Virus record (IMG/VR): IMGVR_UViG_3300008110_000901
Coordinates: 1-31,755 of that record
Direction: 5' to 3' (one strand)
Source: a virus
Length of the DNA: 31,755 bases
The notes under the pieces are model-generated. The model made no database searches, was not told where the DNA came from, and saw only the letters and a program-made list of their open reading frames with translations. Positions 15,501-25,113 of the stretch are shown here, piece by piece; positions within the stretch are counted from its first letter, which is position 1; each line of letters begins with the position of its first letter. The position numbers and the translations under genes are program-made.

Positions 15501-16882
15501 AAATTAATACACCATATAATGGATCCAATATTAAATTTAACCTATTCTTAAACCAGGAAAACTTTATGCCTCCTGGAACAATCGAGAATGATGTAATCCC
15601 ATCTGAATCTAGTTTGGTTGTTGTTAAAAATGGTAAAATTCTGGATCCTGGAGTAGAATACACACTTCAGGGAGATATCAAGAGTCAAATTCAATTCTCA
15701 GTTGCTCCAATTTCAACTGATGTAATTTCAGTGAAGTGTGTCGGATCTTTCTTAAAACTTCTATCTATTACTTCTGGATTTGGCGGAAAAACCTACAGTC
15801 TTAAAAAACAAGACAATACTGCATATTATCCAAATGCAGGCATTAATCGTCCAAGATCCTATGAGAATCAAATTCTCGTAATTAAAGATGGAAACATTCA
15901 AAGCCCACTCTATGATTACTATGTTGACAACGACAAATTAATCTTTAACAATAACTTAACCGCATCAAAATTAGTCATTCTTGATTTTAGAGGTACTAAG
16001 TCAGATGTAAACATTGATAGTGTTTCATATCAAGTTAACGCTGGAGATAGAATTAAAATTGATGGTGAGCAGAATGAAAGAATTGTTTCTGAAGTAATAT
16101 CTCCAACAGTCTTAAAAACAATTTCTTATGCTGGATCTAAGCCTTCTGGTTTTACTGGAACTGCTACCACATCTAGTGGCAAATTAACAGCAATTACTGT
16201 AACAAATGGCGGAAAAGGATACAAATACCCAGTTGTTCTCAGAACTTCTGGAAGTGGTCATGGAGCAAAAGCAACTGCATCAGTAAATAATACTCTTGGT
16301 GGTGCAATCCAAGCTCCAATTCTAATTCAATATCCTGGTTATAATCAATACGTAACTCAGAATGTAATCCCAACATCATATGCATACGCACAGAAGAGAA
16401 CTCAGTTAAGTACTTCAAATGTAAAAATTGGAACTAAGTTAACTGCAAATATTAACTCCACCACTGAGGTTATTCCTCTTGCAAATGCACAAAACTTTGA
16501 GCAAAGTGATGCTGTAGTTAATATTACATCCTCTACTGGATCTGGAGCTACATTTAGAGCGTTTATAAGTAATGGAAGAGTTAGAAAAGTAGAAGTTCTA
16601 ACTCCAGGAATTGGTTATGATGATAGAGACGCCGAGATTACCATCACTGGCGGTGGCGGAAGTGGTTGCGTTCTAGAAACAATTCTTGATAGTATGGGTA
16701 GAGTTACCTCTGTTGTTGTTAGAAATTCTGGAGAGGGATATGATGTGTTTAGAGTAATTATTGATAGGGATATAATTGAATATACTAATATTGTTTCAAA
16801 TCAATTAGTGGGATGTACCAGATTACCATCTTCACTTGCCCACAACCAAGATGACATCGTATATTATGACAAATTTATATAA
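12542..16882 (+). CDS. Giant baseplate protein, C-terminal part (VNG-repeat protein)
   Basis: From about 12560 this frame encodes a beta-repeat protein. I count 14 units of the form 'LLVSVNGVxQxPxxxYTxSGxxITFxxAPxxxDxIxVxY', then a C-terminal region with three G-x-G-Y repeats (GGKGYKYP, PGIGYDDRD, SGEGYDVF) and a last half-module 'DRDIIEYTNIVSNQLVGCTR'. Repeats of this kind build elongated beta rods. The start is doubtful: ATG 12542 (1446 aa) lies inside the preceding gene, has no Shine-Dalgarno, and the first residues up to about 12565 look non-coding; ATG 12479 and GTG 12431 are less likely. The TAATG at 12589 opens a different frame that stops after 15 codons. Fusion to the upstream frame through removal of one base gives a 2626-residue protein with repeats running across the joint. 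Late promoter AATAAATA overlaps its stop. Confidence 0.8.
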   Translation: MFQTIIGSAEKLLISVNGVVQNPTYTLSGNIVTLSTALSTSDTIFVLYQQNLRVLTLSGSGTNYTINYTPSSSCNLLLFANSVYQSQLLTDFSIVGNQVSLSESVNSSSIFGWYIDETVTCYLLNVSTLSANKILDVNNCEVKKLTQYIESNVVKTPESLYQITKDLLDGTVYADPDNTTVYGFDSRFTYTNPEYSSSYVEVLNEITFNGSTTTFNLRYTDGLPYAPVNGKNTLLVYVNNQVVDQDQYTISGSTITFNQAYSASAKCTIIDFNSKYLANNTSSKSANLDRLNVVQNGTRKTFNLSDKGVPQYVKNVGDLFVIKNGNLRRPETQEHSISSNKITFVTAPTTNDNIKLCYFNRQLEPEKTKNVILDSFICFNGVRATFPISLDGILFAPITEHHLFVVRNSVYQKPTIDYTISGTNITFTTAPLYGEEVSVYYSYDGLTQNFKFDDLRMYTGSQSTFSLTKNYISTTVYSASHLQVVRNGVYQYPGIDYSVGGVSDSRYINFVTAPTNSDDISIVNYKSEDLVDVTNRFTQINTTSLQYTSQAPAIDTSVFLIYVNGILQVGNSWSFNTTTNVLTFQGFVSLSLDKVQVLAFKTAKRILDPITIVSGTTTYNLQVNNSTITTSLPTNSSDLLVSVNGVQQLPISAYTVSGSTITFIDSNLPVGGSVYIYQIGSSTFDTEVIDYINDNYAKSTYKLQVNYKSFNPPASSDIFVLRNGVLQNPGEDFIAGNGYITFTTNITGADDVYLGYRHGTTEIAINSVSGTTVTLATSIPSSQYKDLVLHINGVPQFYGTNFTISGNVVTLSSSVQIDSIFAIKYVPITFIDPIEDCPNSIRTKFRLFYNAQNLIIANILQDADILVSVNGIIQYPGVQYTISPNRGIIEFLTPPQFTDQIFMVRMSGNEVVNLTSVSGSNTVYNLSQSIPTQRQENLVVFSNNAWKFNELGEYTYNTTSRITLAAANTSTYVFGIKFAGIFHLLDQINTPYNGSNIKFNLFLNQENFMPPGTIENDVIPSESSLVVVKNGKILDPGVEYTLQGDIKSQIQFSVAPISTDVISVKCVGSFLKLLSITSGFGGKTYSLKKQDNTAYYPNAGINRPRSYENQILVIKDGNIQSPLYDYYVDNDKLIFNNNLTASKLVILDFRGTKSDVNIDSVSYQVNAGDRIKIDGEQNERIVSEVISPTVLKTISYAGSKPSGFTGTATTSSGKLTAITVTNGGKGYKYPVVLRTSGSGHGAKATASVNNTLGGAIQAPILIQYPGYNQYVTQNVIPTSYAYAQKRTQLSTSNVKIGTKLTANINSTTEVIPLANAQNFEQSDAVVNITSSTGSGATFRAFISNGRVRKVEVLTPGIGYDDRDAEITITGGGGSGCVLETILDSMGRVTSVVVRNSGEGYDVFRVIIDRDIIEYTNIVSNQLVGCTRLPSSLAHNQDDIVYYDKFI

Positions 16883-16888
16883 TAAATA
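16881..16888 (+). promoter_or_regulatory. T4-type late promoter before gp8
   Basis: AATAAATA (part of AATAAATAAT) fits NATAAATA, overlaps the stop codon of the preceding gene, and lies 36 bases before the gp8 start. The ribosome site AAGGA (16910-16914) follows, nine bases before the ATG. Confidence 0.65.
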
Positions 16889-16923
16889 ATCATAACAAAG
16901 ACAAACTATAAGGACACCGAATA

Positions 16924-18540
16924 ATGCCTTCATTAGTATCAGATAATTTTAGAATTTTTGCGTCTCAACAATTTATCGAGTCTCTAGAAGAGCCATACAA
17001 CAGTTCTTCTGCTCCAACTTCAGAAGATGCTGTCGGTAATCCTACCGAATCAGCAGCATCTCAAGCTTACAGAAGCAAAATTTATCTTTTTATTGGACGT
17101 TCATATAACTGGAATGATACTACTGCAGGCGCTGTTGCAGAGAAATATGCAGGAGTTTCTACTGTATCCGACTTTTCTCCACCAAATCCAGTAGATTCAT
17201 TTGATGAATTGAGTGAGATTTATGATGATATGATCGCTATCAAGAGAGTTACCCGAAGCGACGTATCAGAAGTAATTAGAAGAAGAGTGTGGCAGACTGG
17301 CGTAGTCTATGATATGTACAAGCATGATTATGGAACTGTGATCAATGGTCAGCCAAAAATTTCTGCAACTGGTCAATCAAAGCTTTATGATTCTCAGTTC
17401 TATGTGATGAATAAAGATTTCCAGGTTTATAAGTGCATCTACAATGGTCAAGATCCAGATGTAAACCAAAATGGAAAGGTTTCAACAGTAGAACCTACTG
17501 GGACAAGCACTAGTATTTTCACTACCTCTGATGGATATAAGTGGAAGTACATGTATACTATTTCCATCTCCGATTATATTAAATTTGTTTCTTCAGATTT
17601 TATCCCTGTAAGGAGAGATACATCTGTTCAAAACGCTGCAGTCGATGGGGCTATTCATCAAGCTCTGATCACGAATAGAGGAACAGGTCTTACAAATGGA
17701 ACTTTCTATACACCAGTAATTGGTGATGGGACTTCTAAGTGTATCATTAGAGTTACAGTAGCTTCTTCTCAAATTACTGCTGCAGAAGTAGAGAATGCAT
17801 ATCTCGGTGCTGGATATACATATGGAATTGTTGATTTGACCAAGTGCTATTCAAGTGCTGCAAATGCAAATACTGAGACTGGCACTGTGACTAGCTTAGG
17901 CACCACTGCTAAACTTGAGGCTATTATTTCTCCTCCAGGCGGACATGGCTCAAATGCAATTTATGAGCTAGGTGGATTCAGAGTAATGATCAATAAGAGT
18001 TTAGACTTCCTAGATGGAAATGGTGATATTCCTATCAACATGCAGTTTAGAAGATTTGGTCTTATCGAAGATCCTCAAACTGTAGGAAACTTAGATTATA
18101 CCGCTCCAACTGCTGCAGTTTGCAGAGCGATTAAGTTCCCATCAACCACCACAGATAATTTCCAAAATGGTGAAATTATCACTCAAGCTACTACTGGGGC
18201 AAAGGGAAGAGTTATTCATTGGGATCCAGTAGATAAAATTTTAAGATATTATCAAAACGAATATATTAGCACTACTCAAGATGGTGCTAATAAGAGCAAA
18301 TTGATTGCATTCTCTGGAGCATATGCAATCACTGGAGCTACCAGCCAAATCACTGCAACTCCAGACACAGCATATAGCACAGCTCCAGGAACCGTTCTAT
18401 CAGGAACTACATTTACTTCTGGATATTCAACTGGTGAAATCAAGAAATATAGTGGTAAAATCATCTATATTGAAAATAGAAAGCCAGTATTCAGATCTAA
18501 CGATCAGATTGAAGATATCAAATTAGTGGTAGAATTTTAA
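16924..18540 (+). CDS. gp8: Baseplate wedge subunit gp8
   Basis: The 538-residue protein is the gp8 homologue (T4 gp8: 334 aa), a wedge protein that binds gp6, gp7 and gp10. The conserved core is clear: FIGRSYNWND (about 51-60), DDMIAIKRVTRSDVSEVIRR (about 102-121), YDSQFYVMNKDFQVYKCIYN (about 156-175), then SDGYKWKYMYTISISDYIKF (about 202-221). Beyond this it carries cyanophage-type additions: a G-x-G module (LITNRGTGL near 247 and YLGAGYTYG near 295) and a 'GEIITQATTGAKGRVIHWDP' module near 415-430, also present in gp14. ATG 16924 has an AAGGA ribosome site and its own late promoter; the C-terminal DQIEDIKLVVEF is a usual gp8 ending. Confidence 0.95.
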   Translation: MPSLVSDNFRIFASQQFIESLEEPYNSSSAPTSEDAVGNPTESAASQAYRSKIYLFIGRSYNWNDTTAGAVAEKYAGVSTVSDFSPPNPVDSFDELSEIYDDMIAIKRVTRSDVSEVIRRRVWQTGVVYDMYKHDYGTVINGQPKISATGQSKLYDSQFYVMNKDFQVYKCIYNGQDPDVNQNGKVSTVEPTGTSTSIFTTSDGYKWKYMYTISISDYIKFVSSDFIPVRRDTSVQNAAVDGAIHQALITNRGTGLTNGTFYTPVIGDGTSKCIIRVTVASSQITAAEVENAYLGAGYTYGIVDLTKCYSSAANANTETGTVTSLGTTAKLEAIISPPGGHGSNAIYELGGFRVMINKSLDFLDGNGDIPINMQFRRFGLIEDPQTVGNLDYTAPTAAVCRAIKFPSTTTDNFQNGEIITQATTGAKGRVIHWDPVDKILRYYQNEYISTTQDGANKSKLIAFSGAYAITGATSQITATPDTAYSTAPGTVLSGTTFTSGYSTGEIKKYSGKIIYIENRKPVFRSNDQIEDIKLVVEF

Positions 18541-18548
18541 AATAAATA
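18541..18548 (+). promoter_or_regulatory. T4-type late promoter before the 2097-aa gene
   Basis: AATAAATA (again within AATAAATAAT, the same 10-mer as at 16881) begins directly after the gp8 stop and lies 37 bases before the next ATG. GAAGG (18571-18575) is the ribosome site. Confidence 0.65.
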
Positions 18549-18584
18549 ATAAAAAACGACTATAAACTTTGAAGGTTTAAATAA

Positions 18585-21500
18585 ATGCAAGATACAAATC
18601 TTAATTTGCAGCCATATTTTGACGATTTTGAGTCCTCTAAAAATTTTTATAGGGTTCTGTTTAAGCCTAACTATCCTGTTCAAGCCAGGGAGCTTACTAC
18701 ACTACAATCAATCCTTCAAAGTCAAATTGAAAAGTTTGGAAAGCATGTATTCAAGGAAGGTTCTGTCGTTATTCCAGGGCAGATTGGATATGATCTTCAA
18801 TATAATGCAGTTCTAGTTCAGAATACTGTAAACGGAGTTTCTTTTGAAACTCTCAGAAAAAATTTACATGATAAAATTTTAGTAGGTGAAAGTTCAGGTG
18901 TAAAGGCTAAAGTTTTAAACAGTATTAGCTCTACTGAATCTGAAAAATCTACTGCAACTCTATACGTAAAATATGTTTCATCTGGTAATGTAGTTAATGG
19001 AGTTCAGCTAACTAAATTTACAAATGGTGAAACTCTTAGAGATGAAAATAACAATCCAGTAGCAGTCACTACTACTCAAAATGCATCTTCATTTGTGGGT
19101 AGTGCTGCATATATCACTTCTGGAGTTTTCTTTATTCGTGGATTCTTTGTAGAGGTTCCTACTCAAAATATTATTCTAGACCAATATAGCAATTTCTCCA
19201 CATATAAAATTGGTTTATCAGTAGTAGAATCTATTGTAACCACCGATGAGGATAATTCACTATATGATAATGCTGTCGGTTCTCCAAACTTTACAGCTCC
19301 AGGAGCCGATAGATTAAAAATTGAAGCCATTTTAAGCAAACAAGATATTGATTTCCCAACAGACCCATCTTTCATTGAACTACTTCGACTACAAGATGGT
19401 AATCTAATTAAATTAGTTGAAAATTCACTTTATAATGAACTAGAAAAAAATCTAGCAAGAAGAACCTTTGACGAATCTGGAAACTATACTGTAAACAATT
19501 ATACAGTAAATATTAGAGAAACATTTAATGATGGCGAAAATGAAGGAGTATATTCATTTAATGATGTTCTATTAGACGGAACTAAAGTATTAAATAGAAC
19601 TCCAACTTCTACTGATGGCAAAGCAATTGACGGTAGAAATTACTACACTGTAGAATTATCTCCTATCAAAGCTTATGTAAAAGGCTTTGAAGTTAACAAT
19701 ACAGATAAAAAATATATTACTACAGAAAAACCAAGAAAGTCATTAGCACTTAACAATCAAGGTTTAGTATCAGCATTTGGCAATTATATTGAAATTGATA
19801 CATCCACAGTTCAAGGATCAATTGTTCCTGGGACTACAGTTACTTTAAAGAAAACAATTAACTCTGTAGAGACTTCTATTGGTAAAGCTCTAGCTTTATC
19901 CCTAATTGTTGGTGGAAAATTATATCTTGCTGATATAACGATGTTTACTACCATTGTTACATCAGAAGCTTCTCCTGCAGTAGCAGCAGGAGATTTTGTT
20001 TTTACTAATACTGGATCAAGTGCAGTAGTAGAATCCGTAAATGGAACTACTATTGTATTGAGACAAGTAACTGGTAGCATTTCTCAAGGCTCTACATTTA
20101 CAAATAGCAAAAATACTTCAACCTATACAATTTCTTCTGTTGACAACAATAAGATTGAAAATATTACAAATCTCAGCACTTCCAATTTTAGTGCTACAGT
20201 TAAACTTGAAGCTGTATCCGTTTCTGGTTCTACATTTAATGTAACTGGAACTTCATTGACTGGAGTAGGAACTAATTTTGCTTCAGAAGTACAAGTTCCT
20301 ATGAAACTTCAAATTGGAACTTCTATTGTAACCGTTACCAATGTAACTTCAAGCACTATTACTTTTAGTGGCACTCTAACCAATGGCACATATTATAACA
20401 TTAAAAAATTAGTACCAAAGGTAAAAACTACAGGCTCCAATTTCTTCACTAAAATTTCTAATACTTCTGTAAAATCATCTACAGATTTTACTTACTACAA
20501 AACTGTAACTGAAGTAAAGACCGTAACTAATGCTCTAGCTACTATCTCTACAACTTCAAATTTTACTATTTCTCCAAGTGATATCATTGTTACTAATAAC
20601 AGTGGCGAAGTTCAATTCTCTGCAACTTCAACATCTGCAACATCTGTAAATATTTCAGTAAATGCTGCTTTAAATGGCACTTCTATAAATATCACTTACA
20701 AAGTAAGAGTAAATAATCCATCTCTCAGAACAAAATCTGCAAGTAAATTTAATTTCTTGCTTGTAGATAAAGTTAAAAATTCTACTAATACAATTTATGG
20801 AACCAGAATTTCTGATAGAGATGTCTCACTAAAATTCCCAGATGTTTATAGAATTCACGCTGTTCGTGAGGCGTTAAATTCTAATGCATCAAATGAAGAT
20901 CTTTTTGATAGAGTTTCTGTAAATGATTCCACAGGATTAACTGCTGGGGATATTATTACGTATCAAAATATTAGTGCTAAAATTGTTTCTATTAATGGCA
21001 ATACTTTATACGTAATTTATACCTCTGCAACTAAATTGCAGCCTGGAACAAACTTAACTTTATCCGTAGACGTTACTTCTGCAGCTCCAGTTGTAGGTAA
21101 GTTTATTACCTCAGTCACAAACGGAAATTATAGAGATATTACTGCAGATTTTGTTTTGAATAAAAATGATTCTGCAGAGTTTTACAATATTTCTAAGCTG
21201 ACCAGACTACAGAATAGCCCATCTCCACAGAATAAATTTATTGTACTATTTGATTATTTCATTCACAATAATACAAATAATGATTTCTATTCAACAAATT
21301 CATATGATGTTACTCAAATTGAATATTCACAAATTCCACTATGCTTTGATGGCACTCCTTACACAGACATCGTAGATTTTAGATATGAAACTGTTCCTTC
21401 AACTGGATCTGGTGGCTCATTAATTACACCATATCAAGAATCTATTTCTGCATTTGACTCTCTTGGACTATCAAGAATAATTCCAAATTTTGCATTCCCA

Positions 21501-24500
21501 GGAGAAATTATTAGCCTAGATTATGACTATTATCTAGGAAGAATTGATAAAATTTTCTTAGACGAAAATGGAAACGTAATAGTATCTAAAGGTTCCGAGT
21601 CTCTAACTCCAAAAGACCCAGAGGATATTCCTAATGCATTACATTTAGGAACACTAACTATTCCTCCATATATGAAGTCAGTTGCAGATGCAACTCTAAG
21701 ATTGGTTGAATCTAAGCGTTATACTATGAGAGATATCGGTTCAATTGACAGAAGATTGCAAACTGTTGAAGAACTCACTTCACTAAATCTTCTTGAAATT
21801 GGAACCAATAGTCTTACTATTGTAGATGAGGATGGCAATAATAGATTCAAAACTGGTTTTGTAGCAGACAATTTCAAGACTACTGATTTAGCAGATTTGA
21901 ATAATGTTGCTTATACCGCATCTATTGATACTGAAAATGCTTTACTACGTCCATATCCTTATGTTACCAACGTTGAATTAAAGCCAGTTTCTACTGGAAC
22001 TACAACAAAACAAACTGGAACTTTAGTAACAGTTCCATATACAGAAATTCCATTTATTACTCAAAGTTATGCAAGTAGAGTAGAAAATTTACAGCCATTT
22101 GAAATTATCCAGTGGTATGGAGATCTTCAACTTGATCCTGAAAAGGATGTGTGGTTTGATACTATTAGAACACAAGGACAGGCTCAGAGAATTGACCTAA
22201 GCGAGCCAATTAGATTCCTATTTGATAATAGTAGTGCTAGAGGAGAGCAGTGGGGAGCATGGACCAACACTGGAGCTGCTAGAACTGGTGGTGGTACAAA
22301 TGTATTCCAAGAAAGAACTGGTGTTAATAATACCTTCTCTACATTAACACAGGATATTCAGGTAGGAGATTCAATCAATTCTATTACAGCTTCAGAATTT
22401 GTAAGATCTAGAATTGTTGAATTAGTCTCAACAAAATTAAAACCAAATACAGTATTCCACTTCTTTGTCGATGACAATTTAAACAATTCTATCATCTTCC
22501 CAAAAGAAATTACTGGGATGACATCTAGAAATGGAGCGTTTGTCACTGGCGAAGTAGTAGAATTATATAATATTCCACCTAGCGGAACTTCTACTCTTGC
22601 AATTCCACCAATTAATCCTGTAAGAGCTACAGTTGTTACTTCTACTCTTGGATCATATACTGCAGTTACCACTTTCCTTAAAATTGATAATATTACAACT
22701 AGAGATGGTTCTGAACTAAGTCCAGATAGACTTGGAGATACAGTTCAAATCAGAGGGTTAACTTCTGGAGCTACTGGAACAATAACATTTAATGGAGCTA
22801 GAGTTAAATCAGATTCAAGAGGAACAGTTGATGCTTTTGTAATTATTCCACCAAACACATATAGGACTGGAGAAGCTATCTTCAAACTTTGTGATCAAAT
22901 AACTGGAACATCCATTTATGGCATTTCAGATTCTAGTTCCCAAGCTACATACGATACTATGGGAACTAGAGTATCTCTGACAAGCAACGTAGTATCTCTC
23001 ACAACTCCACAAATTACCTCAACTCCAATTAGAGGAACCAGAACTGTATTCATTCCAGATCCACCACCACCTCCACCAGCAGGGGGCGGAGATCCTCTAG
23101 CACAATCATTCTTGGTTGATATTGAAGGTGGAATGTATATAACTTCCATCGACTTATATTTCCAAACAAAGGATGAAACTCTTCCAGTTTCTATCGAGAT
23201 TAGAACCATGGAAAATGGTACTCTAACTAGTACTATTGTTCCAAATGGAATTACTACTGTTCAAGCTGCAGACATTAAAATTTCAAATAATGGCTCAGTT
23301 GCAACTAAATTTACTTTCCCATCTCCAGTATACCTAAACCAGAATACAGAATATGCATTCATGGTAAGAAGCGTATCCAAGAACTATAAAGTATGGATCT
23401 CAAGATTGTCTGAGGTAGATGTACTTGGAGGATTTATTATTGACAAGCAGCCATATTCTGGCTCACTCTATAAGTCTCAAAACATGTCTGTCTGGACTCC
23501 AGATCAATTTGAAGACATGAAGTTTGTTCTGAATAGAGCAAAATTTGCTACTGGAGCAACTTATACTTGCAAGCTATCAAATAAGCCAGTTAATGATGCG
23601 TCATTACCTGCAAATGCACTTAAGTTTACTCAGTCATCTGGATCAATTGAAGTCTATCATCCAAATCATGGCATGAATAGCATTCAAAATTATGTTAAAA
23701 TTTCATCAGTGCTCTCAAATGCACCTCTAACCACGTTAAATACTGCGATTACAACTGCCACTCAAACAGGACCACTCACAGTAGGAAATGCATCTGATGC
23801 TACTTGGACTACAATCGGAGAGGCTGCAGTTTCATCTACAAATCCAGGATTCATTTTAGTCAACAACGAAATTATCAAGTATACTGGAATTTCTGGAAAC
23901 ACCATTACAGTTCCTGCAGATGGAAGAGGTCAATTTGGAACAACTGCTGCGGTTCATGCAGCAGGTGCTACATTATACTGCTATTCCATCAATGGAATTC
24001 CACTATCAGAAATCAATAAAACTCACAAAATTACTGAATTAATTGACTTGGACAGATACAAAATTAGTGCTGGCGTAAATGCTAACTCAAGTACTGTTGC
24101 TGGAGGTTCTAACATAAAAGCATCCAGAAACATTCAATTTGAAGAACTATATCCAAACCTAAATATTCTTTCTATTCCATCTACTAGTGTTTCTGTTGGA
24201 TTTGAAAGTATCACTGGAAATAGTCCATATCAAACAGGATCTTCATTTGCAAGCATTGCTGAACAGCCTGTTCAAAACAGACAATACAATGAACTAACTA
24301 CAACTAGATTAGTTGCGTCTCCAACAAACTCAAATCAATACTTTAGCTCAACCGAAGCTTCAACTCTAACATTTAATATCAATCTTTCAACTGAAAAGGA
24401 TAATATTAGCCCTGCGATTGATGTTGCTGGCTCATCTGCTATTGCAATATCAAACAGAATTATTCGCAAAGTATTAAATAATGCGGTAGATATTTCTGCA

Positions 24501-24878
24501 GAACTCACACCTTCATCAGGAATATATTCATCATACATAACCAAAAAAGTTACACTTCAAAATACTTCAACTTCAGTAAAAGTTCTTCTAGATGGTATCC
24601 GAGCACAGGGACTAAACGGAGAATACTCCGACATTAAAGTATTTGTAAAGATCTACAGTGAAGGAAATCTAGGAGTATTTGATTCCATGAATTATATTGA
24701 AGTTCCTGCAGTTTCATACCCAAGATCAACAAATTCTAAAGAATACAAGGCATTTGATTTTGAATTGAAGAACCTACCAGAGTTTAAAGAATTTGCAGTT
24801 AAAATCTGCATGGTTAGCGGAGATCAAACTAACATTCCTAAGATTAGAAACTTTAGAGCTATTGCACTTGCTGTATAA
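18585..24878 (+). CDS. Giant virion structural protein, DUF4815-type, gp10 region (2097 aa)
   Basis: The N-terminus (LQPYFDDFESSKNFYRVLFK then PNYPVQARELTTLQSILQSQ and IEKFGKHVFKEGSVVIPGQ) matches the phage DUF4815 family as I remember it: very large structural proteins downstream of gp8 in T4-like cyanophages, in the place of T4 gp9/gp10. The middle (about 480-760) consists of Thr/Ser-rich beta modules, including 'FNVTGTSLTGVGTNF'. At 1493-1498 six prolines form a hinge; after it DPLAQSFLVDIEGGMYITSI begins a compact domain with DLYFQTKDETLPVSIEIR. A 'FILVNNEIIKY' module lies near 1750-1785. The last 100 residues look like a separate beta domain. Function (wedge, pin or fibre attachment) is inferred from position only. 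No clear frameshift is seen. It has its own late promoter and GAAGG ribosome site. Confidence 0.88.
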   Translation: MQDTNLNLQPYFDDFESSKNFYRVLFKPNYPVQARELTTLQSILQSQIEKFGKHVFKEGSVVIPGQIGYDLQYNAVLVQNTVNGVSFETLRKNLHDKILVGESSGVKAKVLNSISSTESEKSTATLYVKYVSSGNVVNGVQLTKFTNGETLRDENNNPVAVTTTQNASSFVGSAAYITSGVFFIRGFFVEVPTQNIILDQYSNFSTYKIGLSVVESIVTTDEDNSLYDNAVGSPNFTAPGADRLKIEAILSKQDIDFPTDPSFIELLRLQDGNLIKLVENSLYNELEKNLARRTFDESGNYTVNNYTVNIRETFNDGENEGVYSFNDVLLDGTKVLNRTPTSTDGKAIDGRNYYTVELSPIKAYVKGFEVNNTDKKYITTEKPRKSLALNNQGLVSAFGNYIEIDTSTVQGSIVPGTTVTLKKTINSVETSIGKALALSLIVGGKLYLADITMFTTIVTSEASPAVAAGDFVFTNTGSSAVVESVNGTTIVLRQVTGSISQGSTFTNSKNTSTYTISSVDNNKIENITNLSTSNFSATVKLEAVSVSGSTFNVTGTSLTGVGTNFASEVQVPMKLQIGTSIVTVTNVTSSTITFSGTLTNGTYYNIKKLVPKVKTTGSNFFTKISNTSVKSSTDFTYYKTVTEVKTVTNALATISTTSNFTISPSDIIVTNNSGEVQFSATSTSATSVNISVNAALNGTSINITYKVRVNNPSLRTKSASKFNFLLVDKVKNSTNTIYGTRISDRDVSLKFPDVYRIHAVREALNSNASNEDLFDRVSVNDSTGLTAGDIITYQNISAKIVSINGNTLYVIYTSATKLQPGTNLTLSVDVTSAAPVVGKFITSVTNGNYRDITADFVLNKNDSAEFYNISKLTRLQNSPSPQNKFIVLFDYFIHNNTNNDFYSTNSYDVTQIEYSQIPLCFDGTPYTDIVDFRYETVPSTGSGGSLITPYQESISAFDSLGLSRIIPNFAFPGEIISLDYDYYLGRIDKIFLDENGNVIVSKGSESLTPKDPEDIPNALHLGTLTIPPYMKSVADATLRLVESKRYTMRDIGSIDRRLQTVEELTSLNLLEIGTNSLTIVDEDGNNRFKTGFVADNFKTTDLADLNNVAYTASIDTENALLRPYPYVTNVELKPVSTGTTTKQTGTLVTVPYTEIPFITQSYASRVENLQPFEIIQWYGDLQLDPEKDVWFDTIRTQGQAQRIDLSEPIRFLFDNSSARGEQWGAWTNTGAARTGGGTNVFQERTGVNNTFSTLTQDIQVGDSINSITASEFVRSRIVELVSTKLKPNTVFHFFVDDNLNNSIIFPKEITGMTSRNGAFVTGEVVELYNIPPSGTSTLAIPPINPVRATVVTSTLGSYTAVTTFLKIDNITTRDGSELSPDRLGDTVQIRGLTSGATGTITFNGARVKSDSRGTVDAFVIIPPNTYRTGEAIFKLCDQITGTSIYGISDSSSQATYDTMGTRVSLTSNVVSLTTPQITSTPIRGTRTVFIPDPPPPPPAGGGDPLAQSFLVDIEGGMYITSIDLYFQTKDETLPVSIEIRTMENGTLTSTIVPNGITTVQAADIKISNNGSVATKFTFPSPVYLNQNTEYAFMVRSVSKNYKVWISRLSEVDVLGGFIIDKQPYSGSLYKSQNMSVWTPDQFEDMKFVLNRAKFATGATYTCKLSNKPVNDASLPANALKFTQSSGSIEVYHPNHGMNSIQNYVKISSVLSNAPLTTLNTAITTATQTGPLTVGNASDATWTTIGEAAVSSTNPGFILVNNEIIKYTGISGNTITVPADGRGQFGTTAAVHAAGATLYCYSINGIPLSEINKTHKITELIDLDRYKISAGVNANSSTVAGGSNIKASRNIQFEELYPNLNILSIPSTSVSVGFESITGNSPYQTGSSFASIAEQPVQNRQYNELTTTRLVASPTNSNQYFSSTEASTLTFNINLSTEKDNISPAIDVAGSSAIAISNRIIRKVLNNAVDISAELTPSSGIYSSYITKKVTLQNTSTSVKVLLDGIRAQGLNGEYSDIKVFVKIYSEGNLGVFDSMNYIEVPAVSYPRSTNSKEYKAFDFELKNLPEFKEFAVKICMVSGDQTNIPKIRNFRAIALAV

Positions 24879-24879
24879 T

Positions 24880-25113
24880 ATGGATAAACTAATGGTTGAT
24901 GGGCACCCAGGTCTTTATAGAGATATGAAAAGTGGTGCCATTGTAAATGATAACTCTTATGAGTATGAGTCTTATATGAAACAGTATCAAGCAAGACAAC
25001 ATAAATCATATAGAGTAGATAAAATTGAAGAAGATTTGAATAATCTCAAATCAGAAATTGGTGAAATTAAATCTTTGCTTTTACAATTAAATGGACGAAT
25101 TACCTCTGGCTAA
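24880..25113 (+). CDS. Small coiled-coil protein (77 aa)
   Basis: ATG 24880 begins one base after the stop of the giant gene; a longer in-frame TTG start at 24793 would lie deep in that gene and is rejected. The 77-residue protein starts with MDKLMVDGHPGLYRDMKSGA, a segment I recall from small conserved cyanophage proteins next to structural genes. A Tyr-rich middle (YEYESYMKQYQARQHKSY) leads into a C-terminal heptad-like helix (DKIEEDLNNLKSEIGEIKS, then LLLQLNGR) that should form a coiled coil. It may be a virion accessory or assembly factor; function is unknown. The following gene starts inside its 3' end, overlapping by 23 bases. Confidence 0.75.
   Translation: MDKLMVDGHPGLYRDMKSGAIVNDNSYEYESYMKQYQARQHKSYRVDKIEEDLNNLKSEIGEIKSLLLQLNGRITSG

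Noticed and set aside
24793-24879. TTG 24793 as start of the small coiled-coil gene
   Set aside because: It would overlap the giant gene by 86 bases, while ATG 24880 follows its stop by one base and starts the conserved part.
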